From: Nocardia sp. NBC_01730
GTDB lineage: Bacteria; Actinomycetota; Actinomycetes; Mycobacteriales; Mycobacteriaceae
Assembly (NCBI RefSeq): GCF_035920445.1
Contig: NZ_CP109162.1
Span: 4,898,001 to 4,962,000 of the forward strand
DNA length: 64,000 nt
Reading direction: 5' to 3'
Notes under the pieces: generated by a model
Seen by the model: only the letters and a program-made list of their open reading frames with translations
Databases searched by the model: none
What the model was told of the DNA's origin: nothing
Program-made: the position numbers and the translations under genes
Shown here: piece after piece, positions 57,049-64,000 of the stretch
How the letters are laid out: each line of letters begins with the position of its first letter
Position numbering within the stretch: the first letter of the stretch is position 1

Positions 57049-57696
57049 ATGACCGGATTCGCGGGCTTTCCACTGGCGGGCCTGGACTTCTACGAGGACC
57101 TCGAGGCCGACAACTCGAAGGCATTCTGGACCGCGCACAAGGACATCTACGCGCGAGCGGTGAAAGAGCCGATGACCGCACTGCTCGCCGGGCTGGAGTC
57201 GGATTTCGGAGCGGCCAAGATCTTCCGCCCATACCGCGATGTCAGATTTTCCAACGACAAGTCGCCATACAAGACTGCCCAGGGCGCGGTGGTCGGCGCC
57301 GCGCAGAGCGTCGGCTGGTACGTCCAGATCGGCGCCGCCGGGCTGTACGTCGGCGGCGGTTTCTACCAGGGCTCCCCCGCCCAGATCGCGCTGTTGCGCG
57401 CCACCATCGACGACGACGTGCGCGGGCCCGAGCTCGCGGCGATTCTCGCGAAACTCACCAAGGCAGGCTTCACCGCCAGCGGCGAGAAGCTGAAGACCAA
57501 GCCGAAGGGCTACGCCGCCGACCATCCGCGCATCGACCTGCTGCGGCACAAATCCCTCACGTGCGGCAAGGAATTCGGCGCACCGGCCTGGCTGGACACG
57601 CCGCGCGCGGCCGAAGAGGTCCGCGCCGCGTGGGAGACGACACGGCCGCTGATCGAATGGCTGGCGGCGGTGGTCGGCAGCCCGCCGTCGTGGTGA
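57049..57696 (+). CDS. DUF2461 (TIGR02453) family protein
   Basis: 215 residues from ATG 57049. Family signatures: LDFYEDLEADNSKAFWTAHK, FRPYRDVRFSNDKSPYKTAQ and a C-terminal KGYAADHPRIDLLRHKSL. The family is widespread with no established biochemical function. It is convergent with egtD, separated by 36 bp. Confidence 0.9.
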   Translation: MTGFAGFPLAGLDFYEDLEADNSKAFWTAHKDIYARAVKEPMTALLAGLESDFGAAKIFRPYRDVRFSNDKSPYKTAQGAVVGAAQSVGWYVQIGAAGLYVGGGFYQGSPAQIALLRATIDDDVRGPELAAILAKLTKAGFTASGEKLKTKPKGYAADHPRIDLLRHKSLTCGKEFGAPAWLDTPRAAEEVRAAWETTRPLIEWLAAVVGSPPSW

Positions 57697-57732
57697 CACA
57701 GCGTCGGCTCGCCCCGTCGAGGATGTGCGCCG

Positions 57733-58704
57733 TCAGCGCCGTCGGGCGAGCACCAGCGCGAAGCGATCGTCCGGGTCGGTCCAGACGTGTTCGGTGCCGA
57801 AACCGGCGGCCGTGAGTTCGGTGCTCAGGCCATCGACCCGGAACTTCGCCGAGATCTCGGTGCGCATCTGGTCGCCGCGGGCAAACCGCACGGTGAGGTC
57901 GAGCGCGCGGACCGTGACCGTCATATCCTCGGTGGCCTCCAGGCGCATCTCGATCCACTCGTGCGCCGAATCCCAGATCGCGATATGCCGGAACTTCTCC
58001 GGGGGGAAATCGGCGTCGAGCCGGGAGTTCAGCACATGCAGCACGTTGCGGTTGAACTCGGCGGTGACGCCCGCCGCGTCGTCGTAGGCGGGGACGAGCA
58101 CCGCGGAGTCGATGACCAGACCCGCACCGAGCAGCAACTGTTCGCCCGGCTCCAGCACGTCGCGGATGGCCGCCAGGAATTCGGCCCGCTCTCCGGGGAC
58201 CAGATTGCCGATGGTGCCCCCAAGGAAAGCGATCATCCTGCGGCCTCCGCGCGGCAGGTTGTGCAGGGTGTCGGTGAAATCGCTGACCACACCGTGCACG
58301 GCCAACCCGGGGAACTCGGCCGCGACGGCATCCGCCGCCGCGCGCAGCGCTGCCGCCGAAACATCCTGCGGAACATAGGTTTTCAGTGGGGCACGCGCGG
58401 TAAGGGCGGTGAGCAGCAGCCTGGTCTTTGCCGCAGAACCGGCGCCGAGCTCGACCAGCACCTCGGCCTGCGCAGCGCGCGCGATCTCGCCGACCACGCG
58501 CTCCAGCAGCGCGCGCTCGGTGCGTGTCGGGTAGTACTCGGGCAGTTCGGTGATCCGCTCGAACAGCTCGCTACCCCTGGCGTCGTAGAACCACTTGGGC
58601 GGTAGCCACTTCGGGTTCGCGGTGAGGCCGAGCCGGGCGTCCGAGCGCAACGCCGCGGTCAGGTCGTCGTCGGATAGGTGGATCTCCAGCGTCGGTGCGG
58701 TCAT
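57733..58704 (-). CDS. egtD: L-histidine N-alpha-methyltransferase EgtD
   Basis: 323 residues, the family length. Visible parts: PKWLPPKWFYDARGSELFER, ELPEYYPTRTERALLERVVG, the SAM motif VLVELGAGSAAKTRLLLTAL, TYVPQDVSAAAL and LGGTIGNLVPGERAEFL, with the histidine-binding region toward the C-terminus (ESxDR-type residues not checked). It trimethylates histidine to hercynine with three SAM. Last gene of the leftward egtABCD operon. A truncated copy lies at 38072. Confidence 0.95.
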   Translation of the reverse strand: MTAPTLEIHLSDDDLTAALRSDARLGLTANPKWLPPKWFYDARGSELFERITELPEYYPTRTERALLERVVGEIARAAQAEVLVELGAGSAAKTRLLLTALTARAPLKTYVPQDVSAAALRAAADAVAAEFPGLAVHGVVSDFTDTLHNLPRGGRRMIAFLGGTIGNLVPGERAEFLAAIRDVLEPGEQLLLGAGLVIDSAVLVPAYDDAAGVTAEFNRNVLHVLNSRLDADFPPEKFRHIAIWDSAHEWIEMRLEATEDMTVTVRALDLTVRFARGDQMRTEISAKFRVDGLSTELTAAGFGTEHVWTDPDDRFALVLARRR

Positions 58705-58722
58705 AGCACGGGCCTTTCGGTG

Positions 58723-59532
58723 TCAGAGGAGGGCGTCGACGGATAGCGCGCCGGGCCTTGCGGTGACCAGGCTGCGGTCCGGGATCGACCGCCATCGGGG
58801 GTCGTCGTCGAACGGTTCGGACGACAGAATCGCGAAAGTGTCGGTGACCAGCACGGACAACGAGTGGTGGCAGGTGGTCGCCCACAGCTGCGCACCGTCG
58901 CACAGCAGGAAATTCAGGCGCGCGTCCGGTACTCGGTCGAGCACCGCGCCGGCGAGCAGCTTCAGTGCCGCCGGGGCGGCCGACCACGCACCGTCCGGCG
59001 ATCCGGTCGCCAGCAGGTCGCACAGGATCACCCAGAGCGTGGCGGTGTCGGTGGCGGATTCTGCCTCGAGCAACCGGCTCGGGGCGAACAGTCCCTCGGC
59101 GCCGAGTTCGACTGCGGTGTGCGCGAACTCCGAGGCCACCGCGCTCAGCGTGTCGCGCCAGTCCGGCACGACGCCGTTGTGGCTGAAGGCCCAGCGCCCG
59201 CGGGTGAACGGCGCGCACGCGGACCGCTCCACCGGCATCCCGACGGTCGCCGAACGCACCGCGCCGAGCACCGCCCAGGATTCGAGTTGTGGCAATACCT
59301 CGTCCACGGCCGGATCGGTCCAGATCGGCGCCGCATTGCGGTAGCGGCTGACGGCGACCGAGTCGTCCTCGGTCTCGCGCCACCACGCGACACCGAAACC
59401 GTCGGCGTTGATGGTGCCGCCGCGGCGCATGTCTCGGGGAGCCCATGCCTGAGCGCGCAGGGAATGCGCTCCGAGGGTCAACATGTCGCCGACCCGGACC
59501 GGCGGGCCGATATAGCCCAGATGTCTACACAT
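58723..59532 (-). CDS. egtC: Gamma-glutamyl-hercynylcysteine sulfoxide amidohydrolase EgtC
   Basis: 269 residues. ATG 59532 is chosen because Cys2 (MCRHLGYIG) must become the N-terminal nucleophile after Met removal; an upstream GTG would bury it. Class II glutamine-amidotransferase motifs follow: RRGGTINADGFGVAWW, and WAFSHNGVVPDW. It removes the glutamate from the EgtB product. It is 18 bp upstream of egtD. Confidence 0.94.
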   Translation of the reverse strand: MCRHLGYIGPPVRVGDMLTLGAHSLRAQAWAPRDMRRGGTINADGFGVAWWRETEDDSVAVSRYRNAAPIWTDPAVDEVLPQLESWAVLGAVRSATVGMPVERSACAPFTRGRWAFSHNGVVPDWRDTLSAVASEFAHTAVELGAEGLFAPSRLLEAESATDTATLWVILCDLLATGSPDGAWSAAPAALKLLAGAVLDRVPDARLNFLLCDGAQLWATTCHHSLSVLVTDTFAILSSEPFDDDPRWRSIPDRSLVTARPGALSVDALL

Positions 59533-59610
59533 GGGCACCCACTCTCGTTCCCGGACGGATCGCCACGTCGCACGGCCCCCAGATCCGTGCCCCGCCAGGA
59601 CGAACGTCGC

Positions 59611-60957
59611 TCACTCGCCTTCCCCCGGTCGCAGATCCCGCGCCAAGCGGAAACCGGCGAAGATCTGGCGGCGGATCGGGTGGTCCCAATTGCGAAAAGT
59701 GCCGCGACAGGCGACCGGGTCGGTGCCGAAAGAACCCCCGCGCAGGACGCGATAGTCACCGCCGAAGAAGACCGCGGAGTACTCCTTGTACGGGAAGGCG
59801 CGGAAACCCGGGTAAGGCTCGAAGCTCGACGCGGTCCACTCCCAGACGTCGCCGATCAACTGGTGCACACCTGCCGGGGACGCACCGGCCGGATAGGCGC
59901 CGACCTCCGCGGGTTCCAGATGACGTTGACCGAGATTAGCGGTGCCGACATCGGGATCGGTGTCGCCCCAGGGGAATCGACGGGACGCGCCCGTCGCCGG
60001 GTCGAACCTGGCCGCCTTCTCCCATTCGGCTTCCGTGGGTAGTCGCTTGCCCGCCCAGTTCGCGTACGCCTCGGCCTCGAACCAGCACACATGCACCACC
60101 GGCTGGTGTCGGCGTAGCGGGGTCATCACGCCGAACACCCGGCGCCACCAGTGCCCGGCCGGGTCGCGCTCCCAGAACTGTGGCGCGACCAGACCCGCTT
60201 CCGTGCGGTGCGCCCAGCCGCGCACGGACCACAGTTCGGGACGGTCGTAGCCGCCGTCGTCTATGAAGGCCAGATATTGCTCGTTGGTCACGGGCGCGGC
60301 ATCGATCGCGAAGCCGGGCACCGACACCCGGTGGGCGGGGCGCTCATTGTCGAGCGCCCACGCGTCGGTCGAGGTGCCCATCGTGAATTTGCCTGCGGGA
60401 ATGACGATTTCACCGGCGACCGGAGCCGATGTGGTCGGCACGGCCGCTCCGGAGAGCACGGCGGCACCGGTGCGCAGCTGGTGGGTGGCCAGCATGGTCT
60501 CGTCGTGCTGCTGCTCGTGCTGGGCGATCATTCCGAACGCGAAACCACCGTCGACCAACGGCCTGCCCTGTAACTCGTTGCGCTCCAGCACATCCCATAC
60601 CCTGTCACGAACCACGCCGACGTAGTCGCGGGCCTGGGTGGGATCGAGCAGGGGCAGCGCGGGACGGCTCGCGCGGGCGTTTTTGAAGGCGTCGTAGAGT
60701 TCGTCGAGGTCGGCGCGCACAGGTTCGCGACCGCCAACATCGCGGACGAGCCACAGTTCTTCCTGGTTGCCGATGTGCGCGAGATCCCAGACCAGCGGGC
60801 TCATCAGACGCGAATGCTGGGCCACCAGCTCGGCTTCGTCGACACAGCCGGTGAGAGTCAGGGTGCGCTGTCGCGCGCGGGCGAGTACGTCGGCGATCCG
60901 GTCCCGTAGCTGTTCGGTGCCGGAACTGTCGGTCGGGGTGGGGTACTGAGTGGTCAC
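59611..60957 (-). CDS. egtB: Hercynine oxygenase (sulfoxide synthase) EgtB
   Basis: 448 residues from GTG 60957. The N-terminal DinB-like domain holds the iron triad (SPLVWDLAHIGNQEE and HEQQHDETML). The C-terminal formylglycine-generating-enzyme-like domain has PAGKFTMGTSTDAWALDNER, PVTNEQYLAFIDDGGYDRPE, RLPTEAEWEKAARFDPATG and VLRGGSFGTDP. It joins gamma-glutamylcysteine to hercynine oxidatively, using O2 and Fe(II). Confidence 0.95.
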   Translation of the reverse strand: MTTQYPTPTDSSGTEQLRDRIADVLARARQRTLTLTGCVDEAELVAQHSRLMSPLVWDLAHIGNQEELWLVRDVGGREPVRADLDELYDAFKNARASRPALPLLDPTQARDYVGVVRDRVWDVLERNELQGRPLVDGGFAFGMIAQHEQQHDETMLATHQLRTGAAVLSGAAVPTTSAPVAGEIVIPAGKFTMGTSTDAWALDNERPAHRVSVPGFAIDAAPVTNEQYLAFIDDGGYDRPELWSVRGWAHRTEAGLVAPQFWERDPAGHWWRRVFGVMTPLRRHQPVVHVCWFEAEAYANWAGKRLPTEAEWEKAARFDPATGASRRFPWGDTDPDVGTANLGQRHLEPAEVGAYPAGASPAGVHQLIGDVWEWTASSFEPYPGFRAFPYKEYSAVFFGGDYRVLRGGSFGTDPVACRGTFRNWDHPIRRQIFAGFRLARDLRPGEGE

Positions 60958-61086
60958 GATAAACGTCTCCGAGATCGGTTCTGATCGGCGTCGTCACGCT
61001 CGCGAACGAGTCCGCGGGCGCGACGATTCGGCCCTTGTCGGCCAGGTCGACCGGCGCGCAGTCGACGATGCGCGGCAGGTACGCCG

Positions 61087-62424
61087 TCACGCGCCGGCTT
61101 CCGGTCGATCCGGCCCTGTGCCGTTCCCGGCGCGGTCTTCGGTCGGGGTGCGGCCGCTGCGACATCGTTCGGCGGCGGATTCGATCTCCGTGGCGCAGGC
61201 CGCGGTGGCCGCGTGGGCGGCGGCGAGCCGCAGCAGGTCGACCGCGGCGGAACGGATGTCCCGGTCGGCCAGGCCATAGCGGGCGGCGTCGAGCCAGTGG
61301 CCCGCGAGCGGCGCGGCGACCGTTGTCGCCTCGGCGACCACGGACGGGCTCGACATGAGCGCTTCGATCACCTGGACCGGCGTGGTCCAGGTGTCGCCGG
61401 GCTGGGCGTCTATGTAGCGGACCTCCAGATGCCCCGACGCGCGCACCGGCGGGAACATCGTGGTCAGGTGGTAGTCCAGGTCGCTGACGTCGGGGCGGCG
61501 CCCCACCTCATCGTCCAGTCCGCCCGACAGCCAGTCGGCGAACGTCGCGCCGGGCGGAGCCAACCACCCGGTCTCGCGGCCGTCCCTACTTCCGTCGGGA
61601 CTTCGCACGCACAGCAGCGGGACGTCCAGCGCCCATTTGCTGTACCCGGCCACCGGGTCGGTCCAGTCCATCACGGGCGGGCGGGTGCGCACGTTGTCCA
61701 GCCGCAGCCAGGCTCGCATGCGCTGCGAAGCCCAGGCGCCGGACGGAGCCCCGCGCAGGGCAGGCGAGCAGGCGAAAGCAGCCAGCAAAGCCGGACCGAC
61801 GGCATACAGTGCCGTCCACCGCGCGGTCACCTCCGCGCGGTGGGCGCCCGCGTCGACACTGACCTGGGCGGCCGCGGTATTGCACATCATCAACTTACCG
61901 AACGGGCCGACACCACCGAAGGCATGCTCCATGGCGCGGTAGCGCGGCAGCCGCAGGATTCGTTTGGGGCGGCGGTCCGCGTCGGCGGCAAGGGAAACGG
62001 TACGGATGGACCGGGTTTCGAGGAGTTTCCGCAACAAGCGGGCATCGTCGCGCAGTCGGTCGCACAGCCGCGCGGCATCAGCGTAAGGAGCGCTGGAGAG
62101 TTCTATTTGACCACCGGGTTCCAGGGTGACCCGGCTGCCCCCCGGCAGTGCGAGCGCCGGAGAATCGGGGGCGATGGATCGTGGTGCGTACGGTCCGAGA
62201 GCATCCGCCAGAGCAGCCAGCGGCGGACGCGGGGCGGACGCGGGGCCTGACGCCGAACACTCACCCTGCACGGTAAGCCACTCGAGTTCGGCACCGATCA
62301 GACGGGGCGGTCCGAGCTTGAAGCAGACGCCGCCGACATAGGCCTCCGCCGCCGCGCGGGAAGATAGTTCTCCCTGCTCCGGGGCACAATGGGCCGACTC
62401 AGGTGTATCGAGCGTGACCGCCAT
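61087..62424 (-). CDS. egtA: Glutamate-cysteine ligase EgtA
   Basis: 445 residues from ATG 62424 (GGAGGTTGCC upstream; GTG 62436 would place the ribosome site inside the gene). GCS2-type sequence: RLIGAELEWLTVQ (ATP/metal site), PGGQIELSSAPYADAARLCD, MMCNTAAAQVSVDAG and SGHLEVRYIDAQPGD. It makes gamma-glutamylcysteine for EgtB. First gene of the egtA-B-C-D operon. Confidence 0.94.
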   Translation of the reverse strand: MAVTLDTPESAHCAPEQGELSSRAAAEAYVGGVCFKLGPPRLIGAELEWLTVQGECSASGPASAPRPPLAALADALGPYAPRSIAPDSPALALPGGSRVTLEPGGQIELSSAPYADAARLCDRLRDDARLLRKLLETRSIRTVSLAADADRRPKRILRLPRYRAMEHAFGGVGPFGKLMMCNTAAAQVSVDAGAHRAEVTARWTALYAVGPALLAAFACSPALRGAPSGAWASQRMRAWLRLDNVRTRPPVMDWTDPVAGYSKWALDVPLLCVRSPDGSRDGRETGWLAPPGATFADWLSGGLDDEVGRRPDVSDLDYHLTTMFPPVRASGHLEVRYIDAQPGDTWTTPVQVIEALMSSPSVVAEATTVAAPLAGHWLDAARYGLADRDIRSAAVDLLRLAAAHAATAACATEIESAAERCRSGRTPTEDRAGNGTGPDRPEAGA

Positions 62425-62620
62425 GGCAACCTCCACTGTGCGTTCCGAGTTGTAGTGGTGTAGTGGTTTCGAGTCCGCTGTTATTCAGTTATCCCCATAC
62501 CGCTCGGTCCTATTCCACTCCGATGCCGGATTCCGAGCGCGGCGATCCATCCAGGGTAGCCACGGCAGCTGACAAGAAATCGACGAGAAGCCGAACTTCA
62601 CACCGGATAAGGTCGGCGGC

Positions 62621-63805
62621 ATGCTGGATGACGATCGTGTACGAGCCGACACTCCCGGATGCGCGTCCGGATCCGAACTCGGTCCGGTGTTCCTCGACAG
62701 CGCCGGGTCCTCGCTGCCGCCGCGGGTCGTCACCGACACTGTCATCGGTCACCTGCTACGCGAGGCGGAGATCGGTGGCTACCGTGCCGCTAACGAGAGG
62801 CTGGGTGATCTCGCCGCGGTGAAGACCGCGATCGGCACGCTGATCAACGCCGCGCCGACGAGCATCGCGCTCAGCGACAGCGCCACCCGCTCCTGGGCGG
62901 ATTTCTTCTACTCGGTTCCGCTGGCGCCCGGCGATCGCATCCTGGTCTCCGAGGCCGACTACGCGAGCAATGCCATCGCCGCCCTGCAGCGCGCCCGCGC
63001 CACCGGTGCGACGGTGCAGAAGATTCCGAGCGACGGCAGCGGGCAGATCGACCTCGACGCACTGGCCGCCATGGTCGACGAACGGGTCAAGTTGGTCTCG
63101 GTACTGCACGCGCCGACGAACGGCGGCCTGGTGAACCCGGCCGCCGAGGCGACGAGAATCGCGCATTCGGTCGGCGCGCTCGTGCTGCTGGACGCCTGCC
63201 AGTCCGCAGGACAGCTGCCACTGGACGTGGCCGACCTCGGTGTCGACGCGTTGTCGGCGACCGGTCGCAAGTGGCTGCGCGGCCCCCGCGGAACCGGATT
63301 CCTGTACCTGCGGCCCGAGTTGGCACAGTCCATGGAGCCCGAGCGGCTCGACCTGCACGGCGCGAAGTGGACCGGCCCGGACGACTACCGCCTAGCGCCG
63401 GATGCCAGCCGTTTCGAGTTCTGGGAGTGCGACGTCGCAGGACGACTCGGTCTGGGCGCCGCGGTGCGGTACCTGCTCGACCTGGGTCCGGACAACGTGT
63501 ACGCCGCGGTCGCGGCTCGCGCCGAGCACCTGCGCAAGACACTGCCGGAGATCCCCGGCGTCACGGTGCACGACATCGGCGTCCGGCACAGCGGCATTGT
63601 GTCGTTCACCGTCGACGACATCGAATCCACCGAGGTGCGCGACCAGCTGCTGGCGCAGGACATCACCGTCACGGTCAGCCACGCCGGCTCGACCCTGCTG
63701 GACATGACGGGCCGCGGCCTGGCATCGGTGGTCCGCGCCTCTCCGCACTGTTACGTCAGCTTCGACGAACTGGACCGGTTCGTCGCCGCGGTCGCGGCGC
63801 TCTAG
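62621..63805 (+). CDS. egtE: PLP-dependent C-S lyase EgtE
   Basis: 394 residues. It is an aminotransferase class V fold: FLDSAGSSLPPRVVTDTVIG at the N-terminus, VSVLHAPTNGGLVNPAAEAT, LVLLDACQSAGQLPLDVADL (PLP Asp) and the Schiff-base lysine in ALSATGRKWLRGPRGTGFLY. It cleaves the sulfoxide from EgtC to ergothioneine. It is transcribed divergently from egtA across a 196-bp gap, unlike the single-direction operons of many mycobacteria. Confidence 0.92.
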   Translation: MLDDDRVRADTPGCASGSELGPVFLDSAGSSLPPRVVTDTVIGHLLREAEIGGYRAANERLGDLAAVKTAIGTLINAAPTSIALSDSATRSWADFFYSVPLAPGDRILVSEADYASNAIAALQRARATGATVQKIPSDGSGQIDLDALAAMVDERVKLVSVLHAPTNGGLVNPAAEATRIAHSVGALVLLDACQSAGQLPLDVADLGVDALSATGRKWLRGPRGTGFLYLRPELAQSMEPERLDLHGAKWTGPDDYRLAPDASRFEFWECDVAGRLGLGAAVRYLLDLGPDNVYAAVAARAEHLRKTLPEIPGVTVHDIGVRHSGIVSFTVDDIESTEVRDQLLAQDITVTVSHAGSTLLDMTGRGLASVVRASPHCYVSFDELDRFVAAVAAL

Positions 63806-63845
63806 GACTCCGATGCGCCCCGAAAGCACCGCGAAGTAGCCCCTT

Positions 63846-64000
63846 TCAGACCAAATGCACGTCAAGCGCCCTGGCCACCAGTGCGGCGACGTCGGCGCCC
63901 TGGCCGACCAGGCGCAGGCTGCGGTTGGCCTGCAAAGCGGCGATACCGTGAACTGGCAGCACAGTCCGGCCGGTGCTACGTCGACCGCTACGCGGCCACC
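63846..64000 (-). CDS. C-terminal end of a gene running off the window
   Basis: The last 50 codons are visible: TGRTVLPVHGIAALQANRSL, RLVGQGADVAALVARALDVH, then a TGA at 63846. The sequence is protein-like on this frame only. The family cannot be named from this fragment. It is convergent with egtE (40-bp gap). Confidence 0.55.
   Translation of the reverse strand, partial: WPRSGRRSTGRTVLPVHGIAALQANRSLRLVGQGADVAALVARALDVHLV

Overview
The window is high-GC actinobacterial DNA, most likely from a Nocardia-type member of the Mycobacteriales. Evidence: strong GC bias at third codon positions, many GTG/TTG starts, a complete egtABCDE ergothioneine set, an Rv0805-like phosphodiesterase, IdeR/DtxR-type iron boxes, and two core blocks in mycobacterial order: ppx-DUF501-ftsB-eno-lpqU (17.6-22.0 kb) and mazG-mfd-TetR-tRNA-glmU-prs (45.8-55.5 kb).

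Layout. 0-6.5 kb: an XRE regulator divergent from an MFS drug exporter, a lipoprotein hydrolase, two tandem alpha/beta hydrolases divergent from a TetR gene, and decayed pieces of a CmtR/cation-efflux module. 6.6-9.7 kb: a stress island with two MerR regulators, Hsp20 behind a CIRCE-like operator, a cold-shock-domain protein, several very small genes and a possible structured RNA. 10.3-12.8 kb: a VapBC toxin-antitoxin pair and mobile-element debris (two integrase C-termini, a broken gene) ending at a tRNA. 13-22 kb: RNase Z, an amino-acid permease, a POT peptide transporter, a SRPBCC protein and the ppx-to-lpqU core block.

22.1-45.8 kb: accessory DNA lying between lpqU and mazG, which are adjacent in M. 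tuberculosis as I remember it. Its centre is an iron-regulated divergon. Leftward is an oligopeptide/nickel-type ABC importer. Rightward are a 2-oxoglutarate amino-acid hydroxylase, an SbnB-like dehydrogenase, a PLP decarboxylase, an SbnA-like synthase and a MATE exporter. There is no NRPS, NIS synthetase or ATP-grasp ligase. I read this as a ligase-free aminopolycarboxylate siderophore system (ethylenediamine-succinate/hydroxyarginine type) with its own export and uptake. An iron-box flavodoxin at 37.6 kb probably belongs to the same regulon. The rest of this block holds an Rv0805-like phosphodiesterase, a Stealth-family transferase, an egtD pseudogene with an unknown gene and a kinase, a large LuxR regulator, TerD and a serine hydrolase.

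45.8-55.5 kb: mazG, mfd, two TetR genes, tRNA-Gln, glmU and prs, with diverged copies of one intergenic repeat on both sides of glmU-prs. 55.7-64 kb: small proline-rich and acidic proteins, a DUF2461 protein and the ergothioneine operon (egtA-B-C-D leftward, egtE rightward).
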